The notes beneath the pieces were generated by a model. That model was given only the letters and a program-made list of their open reading frames with translations. It was not told the origin of the DNA and ran no database searches. Shown here piece by piece: positions 54,405-63,908 of a stretch of DNA of 64,000 bases. Each line of letters begins with the position of its first letter. Within the stretch, counting starts at the first letter, position 1. The translations under genes were made by a program, and so were the position numbers. The DNA lies in assembly GCF_001279775.1 (NCBI RefSeq), contig NZ_LGDG01000216.1:29540-93539 (forward strand). Direction: 5' to 3'. This DNA comes from Streptomyces sp. MMG1533. GTDB taxonomy: Bacteria; Actinomycetota; Actinomycetes; Streptomycetales; Streptomycetaceae.

Positions 54405-55418
54405 CTAGTTTTGGCCCGATTCGGTACCGACAGTGAGGGTCTGACCGGGCACGATCACGCTCGGGTCGGCGCCGATCGCCTTCTTGTTCTCGGCATAGAG
54501 CTCACGCCACCCGCCCTGGAGGTCAAGGGAGTCGGCGATGGACGCGAGAGTGTCTCCGGCGCGGACGGTGTACGAGTCCGCGCGGGCGGCGTGACGACCG
54601 GCGGAGGTTCCGCTCTCGGCACCGGTGGCACCAGCGTCGGCGGCGGTCTCGTCAGCGGTCTCGTCGGCACTGTCGCCGCGATGCTTGCCCGCACCGAGGG
54701 CGCCGGTGTCGACGAGCGCCGAAGAGCCGCCCTCCCGCCAGGAGTTGTCCGAGTCGTCCTGGTTCGCCGCGGCTGTGGAATTACTGTCGGAGTCCTGTGA
54801 GTCACCGGAGTCCGAGCCGGAATCGGACGATGCGTCGGACTTGGCCGACTTGTCGGCCTTGCCGGACGAATTCGACCGGTCGTCGGAGTCGGACGGGGAA
54901 GGCGACGCGGACGACGAGGGCGCGTCCGAGGACGAGTCCGCCGACGACCCGGAGGAGTCGGACAAACCTGACGAGTCGGACGATTCATCCGCACCTGACG
55001 CCGCCCCGTCCGACACACCCGTGTCGACGTCGGCAGCCGCGGAGTCCTTGCTGAGCCCGTTGAGCAGGCCGCAGGTGGACCAGTAGCCGACACCCTGGTC
55101 CGCGAGGATCTTCTCGGCGACGGCTATCTGCTGGTTGCGGCTGGCCTGGTCGGCACGCGAGGCGTAGTCGAGGCCGCCGTACTGCTCCCAGTCCTCCTGG
55201 GCGATGTGGAGGCCGCCGTAGTACCCGTCACCCTCGTTCTCGCTCCAGGAGCCGCCCGTCTCGCAGTTCGCCACCTGGTCCCACGTGGTGCCGGTCGCCG
55301 CACTGGCGCCGGTGGCACCGAGGAGCGGGATCGCGATGGCGGAGCCGGTCACTCCGGCCGCAACGAGGATGGCCGGAGCCTGGCGGGGGCGACGATGGCG
55401 GCCGTTCCCGGAGAGCAT
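54405..55418 (-). CDS. rpfC: RpfC-like resuscitation-promoting factor with Ser/Asp-rich linker
   Basis: This 337-aa secreted protein has a signal peptide (ending about ATGASAATG), an Rpf domain (TTWDQVANCETGGSWSENEGD, catalytic Glu in NCETGG), a 140-residue linker very rich in Ser and Asp (about 130-270) and a C-terminal LysM (DSYTVRAGDTLASIADSLDLQGGWRELYAENKK). The ATG at 55418 precedes MLSGNGRHRR, matching RpfA's [11 protein letters not shown]. It lies upstream of rpfA on the same strand with 354 bp between, so it has its own transcript. Confidence 0.93.
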   Translation of the reverse strand: MLSGNGRHRRPRQAPAILVAAGVTGSAIAIPLLGATGASAATGTTWDQVANCETGGSWSENEGDGYYGGLHIAQEDWEQYGGLDYASRADQASRNQQIAVAEKILADQGVGYWSTCGLLNGLSKDSAAADVDTGVSDGAASGADESSDSSGLSDSSGSSADSSSDAPSSSASPSPSDSDDRSNSSGKADKSAKSDASSDSGSDSGDSQDSDSNSTAAANQDDSDNSWREGGSSALVDTGALGAGKHRGDSADETADETAADAGATGAESGTSAGRHAARADSYTVRAGDTLASIADSLDLQGGWRELYAENKKAIGADPSVIVPGQTLTVGTESGQN

Positions 55419-55568
55419 GCGGAAACCTTTCACAAGACAACAGTGACCGGCGCGGCGGGTGAGGCTCGGCACCGCGCTGATCCGTGAACGTATAGGCAGT
55501 CGAACACTTGTCACAAGTTAATGCCGCGTAGATCACGTGAAGATCACAGAGTTGAGGGCGCGTCACCT

Positions 55569-56858
55569 TTACGCAGGTGAGAGAAGTCGACCACGCGGCG
55601 TGAACTCGACGGGCAACGTACGCAGTCCGCGCATGATGAGTCCGCCCCGCCACCGCAAATCGGCCGAATCCACCGCGAGTTGCAGGTCGGGGAGGCGGGT
55701 GAGAAGCGTGGCGAGCGCGGTCTGGCCCTCCAGTCGGGCGAGGGGGGCTCCAAGGCAGTAGTGGATACCGTGGCCGTATCCGAGGTGCTGGTTGTCGCGG
55801 CGGGAGAGGTCGAGGGTGTCCGGATCGGCGAACCGCTCCGGATCCCGGTCCGCTGCGGCGAGTACGACGAGGACGGGGTCGCCCACCGCGATGTCCTGCC
55901 CGCCGATGCTGAGCGGCCCGGTGGCGAACCTCCAGGTGGCGAGCTCGACGGGACCGTCGTAACGGAGGAGTTCCTCCACGCCGCTCTCGAGCAGCGCCGT
56001 GTCGTCGGCGGCGAGGGCCTTCTGGAGTCGGTCTCGCTGCTCGGGGTGGCTGAGGAGGGCGTAGGTGCCGTTTCCGATGAGATTGACGGTCGTCTCGAAA
56101 CCTGCGAAGAGGAGGATGAAGGCCATGGCCGCGGCCTCGTTCTCGGTGAGGTGCTCGCCGTGGTCGGAAGCGCGGATGAGACCGGAGATGAGGTCCTCAC
56201 CGGGCGTTGCCTCGGCGGAGAGAGCTTCGCGCTTGCGGTGGATGAGCTCGGCGAGATAGCCGCGCATCTTCTTCACCGACCGCGCCACACCGCCCCGCGG
56301 GCCTCCGCCGTGACGGATCATCATGCCCGCCCAGTCCCGGAAGTCGTCCTGGTCCTCGCGGGGGACGCCGAGCAGGTCGCAGATGGCGTAGATGGGGAGC
56401 GGAAAGGCGAAGTCGTGGATGAGATCGGCGCTGCCCTTGTCGACGAACTGGTCGATGAGTTGGTCGGTCAACTCCTGCACGCGGGGCGCGAACTCGGCGA
56501 CGCGTCTCGGGGTGAACGCTTTGGAGACGAGCCGGCGAAGCCTCGTGTGGTCCGGCGGGTCGATGTTGAGCAGATGCGTCATCAGCTCGGCCTTGCGCTC
56601 GCCGGGGATGCCGGTCTTGCCCTTGGCGTGCGCGGGCTCGTCGTGGTGCGCCGGGTTCTTGGAGAGGCGCTGGTCGGCGAGGGCCTGCTTGGCGTCGACG
56701 TAGCGGGTGACCAGCCAGGCCTCCACGCCGCTGGGGAGTTCGGTTTTGTGGACGGGGGCGTTTTCGCGGAGCCAGGCGTAGGCGGGGTAGGGGTCCGTCG
56801 CGAACTCCCAGGTGAAGAGTTCCGGGGCAGGGCTGGTTGGGGCGGTCTGGTCGGTCAC
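55569..56858 (-). CDS. Cytochrome P450, CYP107U1-like
   Basis: This 429-aa P450 has the I-helix FILLFAGFETTVNLIGNG (AGxET), ExxR in ELLRYDG context (VEELLRYDGP), and heme loop HLGYGHGIHYCLGAPLARLE with axial Cys. By position next to rpfC it corresponds to CYP107U1 of S. coelicolor, reported to be needed for sporulation and antibiotic output; that assignment is from memory of gene order. No ferredoxin gene is adjacent. Start ATG at 56858. Confidence 0.93.
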   Translation of the reverse strand: MTDQTAPTSPAPELFTWEFATDPYPAYAWLRENAPVHKTELPSGVEAWLVTRYVDAKQALADQRLSKNPAHHDEPAHAKGKTGIPGERKAELMTHLLNIDPPDHTRLRRLVSKAFTPRRVAEFAPRVQELTDQLIDQFVDKGSADLIHDFAFPLPIYAICDLLGVPREDQDDFRDWAGMMIRHGGGPRGGVARSVKKMRGYLAELIHRKREALSAEATPGEDLISGLIRASDHGEHLTENEAAAMAFILLFAGFETTVNLIGNGTYALLSHPEQRDRLQKALAADDTALLESGVEELLRYDGPVELATWRFATGPLSIGGQDIAVGDPVLVVLAAADRDPERFADPDTLDLSRRDNQHLGYGHGIHYCLGAPLARLEGQTALATLLTRLPDLQLAVDSADLRWRGGLIMRGLRTLPVEFTPRGRLLSPA

Positions 56859-56921
56859 TCCTTGACGGTAGCTGGCTTCCCGGCGAGGGCCTTCCGATTG
56901 CCTCCCGGCTGGGCGCCCGGG

Positions 56922-57974
56922 TCAACTCCTCGTATCGCCTTCCCCCTCTCGCTTCCCTTCCGGCCCCGTCTCCGTCTCCGGCCCCGTCTCCGGCCCCGTC
57001 TCCGTCTGCCTGATCGCGTCCCGGTATGTCCGCGCCGCCGCCCGCAACGCCGCCTCCGGATCCACCCCCGCCGCTTCCGCACGGACCGCCAGCGCGAGCA
57101 GTTCGTAGCCGATGCCCTCGCCGGTCGGGAGCGGGACGTCCAGGCCTGCCGTGCGGACGCGTGAGGCCAGCTTCGCCGCCAGCGCGAGGCCCGGCTGGCC
57201 GAGGGGGACGCCGTCTGTCACCGATTCGCGGCGCTTCTCTATCTGCTTCGTGCGCAGCCAGTGTTCCTTGACCTCTTCGGGGGTCGTGGCCCTCTCGTCG
57301 CCGAAGACGTGCGGGTGGCGGTGGATGAGCTTGGTGACGATGCCGCCGGCGACGTCGTCGATGGAAAAGGGGGCGGCCCCGTCCTCCGGGCGGCCTTCCT
57401 CGGCGATGCGGGCGTGGAAGACGACCTGGAGCAGGACGTCGCCGAGTTCCTCGCGGAGTTCGTCGCGGTCGCCCTCCTCGATGGCCTCGACGAGTTCGTA
57501 CGCCTCCTCGATGCCGTACTTCGCGAGGCCCTTGTGGGTCTGCTGGGAGGACCACGGGCACTCGGCGCGGATGCGGTCCATGACCTGGACGAGGTCGAGG
57601 AGGCGGGCGCCGGGGAGGTCGTAGGAGGCGGGGAGCAGCTCCAGGTCGGGCATGTGGACGCGGCCGGAGCCCGCGAGGCGTGCCAGGCCGTCCGTGAGGG
57701 TCGGCTCGCCCTCGCCGGTGGCGACCACGACGACGGTCTGTCCGCCGGCGCACGCGTCGACCAGTTCCTCGGCGGTCGGGGACGCCTCGTCGACCGTTAT
57801 CCCCGCCTCGCGCAGGTAGGGCAGCTGCGGGTGGGCGCCGTCCGCGCACAGCACCCGCTCGGCGGCGTGCAGTGCCTGCCAGGCGGGCCAGGACAGCAGG
57901 CCTGGCGCGACGCGGTGGCTGGTGGTGAGGAGGACGATGCGGCCGGTGGCGGCTTCGGGGCTGGTTGCGTTCAC
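56922..57974 (-). CDS. mazG: MazG nucleoside triphosphate pyrophosphohydrolase
   Basis: This 350-aa protein cleaves nucleoside triphosphates to monophosphate and pyrophosphate. An N-terminal methylase-like Rossmann region (residues 1-115) is followed by a MazG domain: LVQVMDRIRAECPWSSQQTHKGLAKYGIEEAYELVEAIEEGDRDELREELGDVLLQVVFHARI (ExxE-12-28-ExxD). The C-terminus ends with TETGPETGPETETGPEGKREG repeats from DNA repeats near 56966-57006. It keeps damaged nucleotides out of DNA in known homologues. Confidence 0.92.
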   Translation of the reverse strand: MNATSPEAATGRIVLLTTSHRVAPGLLSWPAWQALHAAERVLCADGAHPQLPYLREAGITVDEASPTAEELVDACAGGQTVVVVATGEGEPTLTDGLARLAGSGRVHMPDLELLPASYDLPGARLLDLVQVMDRIRAECPWSSQQTHKGLAKYGIEEAYELVEAIEEGDRDELREELGDVLLQVVFHARIAEEGRPEDGAAPFSIDDVAGGIVTKLIHRHPHVFGDERATTPEEVKEHWLRTKQIEKRRESVTDGVPLGQPGLALAAKLASRVRTAGLDVPLPTGEGIGYELLALAVRAEAAGVDPEAALRAAARTYRDAIRQTETGPETGPETETGPEGKREGEGDTRS

Positions 57975-58153
57975 GATTCGAAGCTAACGCACCCGGTCGG
58001 CGAAGCGATCAGGTTGTCCACAGGCCAGGGACGGCAGTGCGATCGTATGATCGCCGACCGTCCGTTCACAGGGACCGTCCGTTCACAGGGCCGGACACGA
58101 TCGCGCCGTACCGTCACTTCTCCCGGCCCGGCCTTGCCCGCCCCGGCCCCGCC

Positions 58154-58798
58154 TCACGTCGTCTGCTGCGTCCCCGCGACCGTGACGTCCCGTACCCACG
58201 GCGTCTTCGTGTCGACGCGGCTGCTCTTCTCCACGTCCCAGGCGCCGTAGCGCGGGTTGAGGTCGACGTTCAGTTCCTTGGACGCCTTGGCCAGGGCGTT
58301 CCAGAAGGCGGGGTCGCCGGTGTCGGTGCCGAGGCCGGCCGCGAGCTTCTGGGCCTCCAGCTGGAGGCGGAGGTTCTCGTCGAGGCGCTCGGGGGCGATG
58401 CCGTACTGCTGCAGCCAGGCCGCTTCCAGTGCCTCGGAGCCGCCGGTCTGCTGCTCCAGGCCGCTGCGCATCTGCTGGATCTCCTTGCGGCTGACCGTCA
58501 CGCCCGCGTCCTGGGCGGCGCGCTGCAGCACCCGCTCCAGGATCATGTTGTGCAGGGTGTCGCGGGAGAGGGTGCCGGTCTTGGCGATGGCCTGCTCGTA
58601 CTGCGCGTCGTCCGGCACCGCCGCCCGCTGCGCCGCGCGCACCTCGTTCACCCGGTTCTCCAGCTGGGCGACGGTGATCCGCTGACCGCCGACGACGGCT
58701 GCCGCGCCGGGATGCGCATCGTTTCCGCAGGCGGTGAGAAGGGGGGCCGCGATGATCGCGGCGGAGAGGAGGAGCGCGGTGCGACGGCGGCGGTGCAA
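58154..58798 (-). CDS. SurA-N/parvulin-like lipoprotein
   Basis: This 214-aa lipoprotein has a signal with lipobox LLTACG (Cys at about residue 21). A SurA-N-type chaperone domain follows (AAVVGGQRITVAQLENRVNEVRAAQ, RDTLHNMILERVLQRAAQDAGVTVSRKEIQQM). The PPIase domain is missing, so a chaperone-only role is likely. The best start is TTG at 58798, right after GGGAGG with 5-nt spacing; the ORF upstream to 58915 lacks a signal. It lies 179 bp from mazG. Confidence 0.82.
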   Translation of the reverse strand: MHRRRRTALLLSAAIIAAPLLTACGNDAHPGAAAVVGGQRITVAQLENRVNEVRAAQRAAVPDDAQYEQAIAKTGTLSRDTLHNMILERVLQRAAQDAGVTVSRKEIQQMRSGLEQQTGGSEALEAAWLQQYGIAPERLDENLRLQLEAQKLAAGLGTDTGDPAFWNALAKASKELNVDLNPRYGAWDVEKSSRVDTKTPWVRDVTVAGTQQTT

Positions 58799-58943
58799 GG
58801 AAGCCTCCCGAGGAGTTTGTGCGGCGGTGCACAAGGTCTTGCGGTGATCGATGGTAGGCAGTGGGCAAGCTCTGGCCAACCCATTCGACCAACGATTCAC
58901 CAGGACTTCGGGCACCGCCGCGCCTTCCCCGGGGCCTCGGCCG

Positions 58944-59771
58944 TCAGCCGGTGATCGCCACCGGGGCGTCCCAAGCGTCCCGGTCCACGGTGATCGTGTA
59001 GCCGCCGCGGCTCTCCTTGCTGTTGACCATGTACTGGTGGCCGCGGCTGTGATTCGTGAACTGGGTCGCCCCGAACGGCCAGTCCGCGGTCGTGGTGTTC
59101 TGCTTGTCCCACAGGGCGTACCACATGTTGCCGGGGAGATCGGTCTTGTCGGTGGCGTTCGCGATCGCCTTGGCGCTGGAGCTGGTGAAGCCGTAGTAGC
59201 CGGCGCGGTACGTCTTGGCGTGCAGGGCCTTGTCGAAGGCGCGCACGTAGGTGAGGACGGCGTCGTTGCACGCCTTGTTCGTGATGTCGTACGACTCCAT
59301 GTCGAGGTAGACCGGGCTGCCCGCCTTCATGCCGAGCGCGGACGCCTTGGCCACGGCGTCGGCGGCGTCGCTCGCGCCGAGGGAGGCGGCGGTGCTCGCG
59401 GTGATCTTCTCGGGGCTGGAGCCCGTCTGGCAGGGCGGCTGGGCGCCGACGTAGATCGGGATGAGCTTCCAGCCGACGGTGCTGACCGACTTCACCCAGG
59501 AGGCGGTGAGGTTGGGCTGGGAGCAGCCCCTGTTCTTGCCGCCGACGTAGACGGCGGCGGCGCCGTAGAAGCCGGTGTGCCAGGCCTTCATCGCGGAGAG
59601 GGAGGGCGCGGCGCAGGTGTCGAAGGCGCGGCCGGTGTACGTGCGCTGCGCGGGCCAGGTCGTGGCGGCCGTGGAGGTCTGCGCGGCGATGCCGGCGCCG
59701 GCGACGACGGCGACTCCCGCGACACCCCACGTGAGGTGTCTGCGCTTCTTGGACTGACGATGACCGGACAT
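58944..59771 (-). CDS. Secreted DUF1906 (glycoside hydrolase-like) protein
   Basis: This 275-aa exported protein has a signal peptide ending near AQTSTAATT (about residue 36). A DUF1906 domain follows with GRAFDTCAAPSLSAMKAWHTGFYGAAAVYVGGKNRGCSQPNLTASWV, VGWKLIPIYVG and VYLDMESYD. The TIM-barrel-like fold resembles GH25, with acidic residues in YLDMESYD. Start ATG at 59771 (MSGHRQSKKRRH); GTG at 59783 is also possible. Role in the wall is inferred. Confidence 0.88.
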   Translation of the reverse strand: MSGHRQSKKRRHLTWGVAGVAVVAGAGIAAQTSTAATTWPAQRTYTGRAFDTCAAPSLSAMKAWHTGFYGAAAVYVGGKNRGCSQPNLTASWVKSVSTVGWKLIPIYVGAQPPCQTGSSPEKITASTAASLGASDAADAVAKASALGMKAGSPVYLDMESYDITNKACNDAVLTYVRAFDKALHAKTYRAGYYGFTSSSAKAIANATDKTDLPGNMWYALWDKQNTTTADWPFGATQFTNHSRGHQYMVNSKESRGGYTITVDRDAWDAPVAITG

Positions 59772-59933
59772 GCGTGACCCCACCCCTGGTTGTGCGACGA
59801 GTTGCCTCAGGACGGGCGCGCGCAGGGGCGCGCGCCGCGCGTGAAGCGGATCGCAACCTAACCCGCACCGCTTACGCGTTCGGGAAACACCGCCCCCAGA
59901 GGCTCACAAGGATCTCTCAGGGCACGGCAAAAT

Positions 59934-61469
59934 CTAGCCGCGCACCTGTCCGAGCCACTCCAGTGTCCGGCGGATCTCCGCCGCGAAGGGGTGCCCGGGT
60001 CCGTGCAGTCGCTCCGCGTCGTGCAGCAGCCGGACCAACGTGTCGTGGGCGGCGGCGCGGTCGCCGAGGGCGAGGAGGAGGTGGCCGATGCGGCGGCGGA
60101 CGTCGTGGGCGAGCTCCGGGTCGCCGGCCACGTACTGGTTCTCGTAGTACGGCAGCAGCGCGCGGTACTCGGCGAGCGCCGCCGCCGGTTCGCCGAGCTG
60201 CTCCAGGCACTGGGCGGCCTCGTAGCGGAAGCGGAGCGACTGGGGGTCGGACTGGCCGGCCTCGGCGGCGCGTTCTTCGGCGAGGCGGCGCAGTTCGGGC
60301 AGCGCGCGCCGGTACTGGCCGTCGTCCATGAGGGTGGCCGCGTACTGCTTGCGCAGGGTGCGGACGACCGGGGAGTGCTCGCCGTGCTGTTCGGCGGCGG
60401 CGGGCAGGATCGCGCCGAGGATGTCGACGGCCTGGGTGATGCGGCCCTCGCCCAGGAGGCGCTTGACCTCGTCGACGGCCCGGGCGACGTCCGGCTTCTC
60501 GGCGGCGGGCGCCACGGGTGTGGCGGGGGCCGGCTGGGGCGCGGGCGTGCGCGCGCGGTCCGGCCAGGGGGCGTGCGGGCGCAGGAAGGGGCGGGTCGGG
60601 TCGAGGGGCGCTCCCGTGGGCATCCCGCGCGCGGGAAGGAGCAGCGCCAGGTCCTCGTACACGTCCTGCGCGGAGGCCGGGCGGTGCTGCGGGTCCTTGG
60701 CGAGCAGGCGCAGCACGAGCGCTTCCAGCGGCTCTGGCACTTCGGGGCGCAGCCGGCGCACCGGCAACGGGGGCTCGTACAGGTGCCGGTGCAGCACGCC
60801 GAGGGCCGTCGAGCCCGCGAACGGGACGTCTCCGCTGAGGAGTTCGTGCAGGAGTACGCCGAGGGCGTACAGGTCGGTGTACGGGCCGACGGCGCCGCCC
60901 ATCGCCTGCTCGGGGGCCATGTAGGCGGGCGAGCCGATGGGCGAACCGGTGTGCGTGAGGCGGGTGGTGTCGGTGTCCATGACGGAGGCGACGCCGAGGT
61001 CGAGGACGGTGACCGTGCCGTCCTGCTTCACCATCACGTTGCGCGGCTTGAGGTCGCGGTGGACGATCGGCACGGCGTGCACGGCGCTCAGCACCGCGCA
61101 CAGTTGCGCGGCGACCGCGACCGCCCACTGCCACGGGTACGGGTCGTGCTCGGCGAGGTGGTCGGAGAGGTCGGCGCCGTCGACGTACTGCATGACGAGG
61201 AACAGCTCCTCGCCCGCGCTGCCCGCGTCATGGACCGTGACCAGGCCGGGGTGGTCGACCTGCGCGGTCACCCGGCACTCGCGCACGAAGCGGCGGCGCA
61301 GCTCGTCGGCCTCCTGGCCGGCCACCTTGTCGGGGCGCAGCAGCTTGACCGCCACGCGCCGGTCGAGCCGCTGGTCGTAGGCCGTCCAGACCTGGCCCAT
61401 GCCGCCCTGCCCGATGAGCATGGACAGTTCATAGCGGCCGGCGACGACACGCCCTGTCGTCACGCTCAC
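59934..61469 (-). CDS. Ser/Thr protein kinase with TPR-like C-terminal region
   Basis: This 511-aa kinase has the G-loop IGQGGMGQVWTAYD (about residues 19-32), VAVKLLR (catalytic Lys), IVHRDLKPRNVMV (catalytic loop) and VLDLGVASVMD, where DFG is DLG, a change common in actinobacterial kinases. APE (YMAPEQAMGG) is intact. After a Pro-rich linker, residues 330-505 form TPR-like helices. It lacks a transmembrane helix; the neighbouring membrane protein is coupled by GTGA and may anchor it. Confidence 0.94.
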   Translation of the reverse strand: MSVTTGRVVAGRYELSMLIGQGGMGQVWTAYDQRLDRRVAVKLLRPDKVAGQEADELRRRFVRECRVTAQVDHPGLVTVHDAGSAGEELFLVMQYVDGADLSDHLAEHDPYPWQWAVAVAAQLCAVLSAVHAVPIVHRDLKPRNVMVKQDGTVTVLDLGVASVMDTDTTRLTHTGSPIGSPAYMAPEQAMGGAVGPYTDLYALGVLLHELLSGDVPFAGSTALGVLHRHLYEPPLPVRRLRPEVPEPLEALVLRLLAKDPQHRPASAQDVYEDLALLLPARGMPTGAPLDPTRPFLRPHAPWPDRARTPAPQPAPATPVAPAAEKPDVARAVDEVKRLLGEGRITQAVDILGAILPAAAEQHGEHSPVVRTLRKQYAATLMDDGQYRRALPELRRLAEERAAEAGQSDPQSLRFRYEAAQCLEQLGEPAAALAEYRALLPYYENQYVAGDPELAHDVRRRIGHLLLALGDRAAAHDTLVRLLHDAERLHGPGHPFAAEIRRTLEWLGQVRG

Positions 61470-62116
61470 CTTCCGCCCTCGTGGTTGCCGTCGTGGTGGC
61501 CGTCCTGTCGGCGCAGGTAGTCACTGAGCTCGTCGAGCTCGGCGCGCACCTGGTCGATGCGGGCGGGCGCGGGGCGCTGGGGCGGCGGGGTGGTGGGCAG
61601 GGGCGGCTGCGGCACGGGCGTCCGGGACATCGGGGGCGGTGTGTGCGGGGCCGGGGTCGGCTGGGGCGTCTGCGGCACGGTCGTCGCGGTGTACGGCGAC
61701 GGCGACGACGCGGTGGGCTGCGGGTAGCCGTACGCCGGTGCGGGCGCGGGCTGTGGTGCGTAGGGGCCGTAGCGGAGCTGGTGGAAGTGGCGTACGTCCG
61801 CCGCGAGGTAGTACGCGGTCACCGCCACGAGCCCGCCGAGGAGCAGGGCCATCCCCGTCCAGCCACCCACGGTGTGGACCTCGTCGCCGGACTCGGTGCC
61901 GAGCAGCACGAGCGCGAGCACGTCGGCCACGAACGAGGCCACGAACAGGCCCCAGTCGAGCCCCTTGCGTGTGACGATCGCCAGGCGCAGCAGCATCGTC
62001 CAGGCCAGGATGCCGATGGTGAGGAACGACATCGCCACGAACAGCACGCGCAGGAAGACCAGCCACCCCGTCGGGGGCGGCTGCTTCACCGGCTGCGTGT
62101 AGCCGTGGCCATGCAT
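61466..62116 (-). CDS. Integral membrane protein coupled to the Ser/Thr kinase
   Basis: This 216-aa protein has three membrane helices (about residues 15-40, 50-67 and 85-105) followed by a Pro/Gln-rich cytoplasmic tail (about 120-190) and a terminal acidic helix (RIDQVRAELDELSDYLRR). The stop overlaps the kinase start. Tails of this type bind kinases in other systems, so it may be an anchor or substrate. The start is ATG 62116 after AGGAGC, not the upstream frame. Confidence 0.8.
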   Translation of the reverse strand: MHGHGYTQPVKQPPPTGWLVFLRVLFVAMSFLTIGILAWTMLLRLAIVTRKGLDWGLFVASFVADVLALVLLGTESGDEVHTVGGWTGMALLLGGLVAVTAYYLAADVRHFHQLRYGPYAPQPAPAPAYGYPQPTASSPSPYTATTVPQTPQPTPAPHTPPPMSRTPVPQPPLPTTPPPQRPAPARIDQVRAELDELSDYLRRQDGHHDGNHEGGR

Positions 62117-62270
62117 GACAGCTCCTGGTGTCTGAGGTGGACGCACAAGGCGGCCGGCGTCGGGCAACGCCGGTCGCACGATTGTCGCTTCGAGCGTATA
62201 GGCCGACACGGACAAGCGGTCCTGGGTTGTACCGAACCGTTGTCATGCTGGTCACTCCGCTCACTCCTCT

Positions 62271-63908
62271 TCAGCCTGGCGCGACCGTCCCGTCCGTCAG
62301 GCCGTCGTACATTCCGCGCACGAGCTGCTCCCCGAGCCGGCCCGCCTGCCTGAGCGCCCGCTCGAAGTCGTCGAGGGCGCGGAAGCGCGCGCCGTAGCGC
62401 AGTTGCTCGTCGAGCGGGAGGCGCGGCAGCTGGAGGCGGCGCACGTCGAGGCGGGCGGCGGTGGACGCGTAACTGCTGGCCTGGCGGTTGTTGGCGGTGC
62501 CGCGCAGGAAGCCGGCGAGGAACCACGGGTCGAGCGCCGTGGGATCGGGGCGCAGGAGCACAAGGTTGCGCCCCAGGGCCGCGCCCGCCGTGGCGTCGTC
62601 GATCACGCGCGTCACGGAGCCGCCGCCGAGCACCGGCACCACGACGTCGCCCGCCGCCGTGAGGACGGCCTCCTCGTCGCTCTCGGGCAGCGTCCCCGAG
62701 GGGGCGGTTCCGGCGAGGACGTCGTGGTCGGTGAGGACGGGCACGCGCGCGTGGCCGCCGGTTCCGCCGGTACGCATCGCCAGGGCGCCCCCGCGCGCGA
62801 GTTCGCCGACGGTGGTGAGCGGCCAGCGCGCGGGCCGTGCGCCGGCCGCGGGCGGCGGGGTGAGGTCGGAGGTCAGGCGCAGGGTCTCGCCGAGGCGCTC
62901 GCGCACCGCGGTGAGCGCCTCGGCGCCGTCGGCCGCCGTCGCGGGCGGGAGGTGGCGGGCCGGGGCCAAGTCCACGTCGTCGTCGAGGAGTTCGATGACG
63001 GGCACGGAGCGCGCCAGGCCCGGCCGTTCGTCGAGACGACCGGCCTTGTCGAAGGCACGCCAGGCGTCGAGTACGGCCTCCCGCACCGACCGCCAGTCCG
63101 GCCCGCCACGTCCCTCGGTCGCGAACTGCCCCGCGTCGGCGAGCAGCACCTCGGGCTGCGCGGGCGCCTTCTCGGGGCGGCGCAGCACCCACAGGTGAAG
63201 CGGGATGTTGTTCGGCGGTGCCGCGCCGACCGGCAGTGCCAGGACGGCGCGCAGCGCGCCGCGGCGCAGCAGGTCGGCGCGGATACGGCGGCCGGAACGG
63301 CGGGAGGCCGCGGCGGGCGGCATGAGGAGGACGGCGGTGCCGCCGTCCTTGAGGCGGGCGAGCGCGTGCTGCACCCAGGCCAGCTCGGACTCGTTGCGCG
63401 CCGGGAAGCCGTACTCCCAGCGAGGGTCGTAGGCGAGTTCGTCGTGCCCCCAGTTGCGCTCGTTGAACGGCGGGTGGCACAGCACGACGTCGGCCTGCAG
63501 CCCGGGGTGGGCGTCGGCGCGCAGGGTGTCGCCGGCGGCGGCGCGCACGGTCACCCCGGCGTGCAGCGCGAGCCGGAGCGCGGTGAGCGCGGCGAGGTCG
63601 GGGGCGCTGTCCTGGGCGTACAGCTCCTGGTCGGGCCGCGGGGTCACGGCGCGCAGCAGGGCGCCGGTGCCGCAGGCCGGGTCGAGGACGGTGCGTGCGG
63701 GGCCGGCGAGGTCGGCCATGAGACCGGCGAGTTCGGCGGGGGTGAGCGTGTACTGGCGCGGGTTGGCGTCGAGGTGCCGGCCCAGCAGGAACTCGAACGT
63801 CTGGCGGGCCCCCAGCTCGGCGGCGAGCTCGGCGGCGCCGCGGAGGAGGGGGACGGAGGGGAGGAGGGCGGGGCCGCTCGGGGCGTGGAGGGCGGGGGTG
63901 GTGTTCAC
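62271..63908 (-). CDS. N6-adenine methylase-like protein with fused specificity-like domain
   Basis: This 545-aa protein has a type I HsdM-like fold: motif I VLDPACGTGALLRAV (residues 74-88) and motif IV CHPPFNERNWG (144-154). Here the usual (N/D/S)PP(Y/F) is HPPF, so catalysis may be lost. The second half (about 345-530) resembles type I specificity domains (WPLTTVGELARGGAL and LARLDVRRLQLPRLPLDEQ-type text, read as RLDVRRLQLPRLPLDEQ). No HsdR or separate HsdS is in the window. GTG at 63908 has no clear ribosome site. Confidence 0.85.
   Translation of the reverse strand: MNTTPALHAPSGPALLPSVPLLRGAAELAAELGARQTFEFLLGRHLDANPRQYTLTPAELAGLMADLAGPARTVLDPACGTGALLRAVTPRPDQELYAQDSAPDLAALTALRLALHAGVTVRAAAGDTLRADAHPGLQADVVLCHPPFNERNWGHDELAYDPRWEYGFPARNESELAWVQHALARLKDGGTAVLLMPPAAASRRSGRRIRADLLRRGALRAVLALPVGAAPPNNIPLHLWVLRRPEKAPAQPEVLLADAGQFATEGRGGPDWRSVREAVLDAWRAFDKAGRLDERPGLARSVPVIELLDDDVDLAPARHLPPATAADGAEALTAVRERLGETLRLTSDLTPPPAAGARPARWPLTTVGELARGGALAMRTGGTGGHARVPVLTDHDVLAGTAPSGTLPESDEEAVLTAAGDVVVPVLGGGSVTRVIDDATAGAALGRNLVLLRPDPTALDPWFLAGFLRGTANNRQASSYASTAARLDVRRLQLPRLPLDEQLRYGARFRALDDFERALRQAGRLGEQLVRGMYDGLTDGTVAPG

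Noticed and set aside
62271..63908. Complete type I restriction-modification system
   Set aside because: No hsdR or separate hsdS gene lies in the window and motif IV is altered, so only an orphan methylase-like protein is supported.
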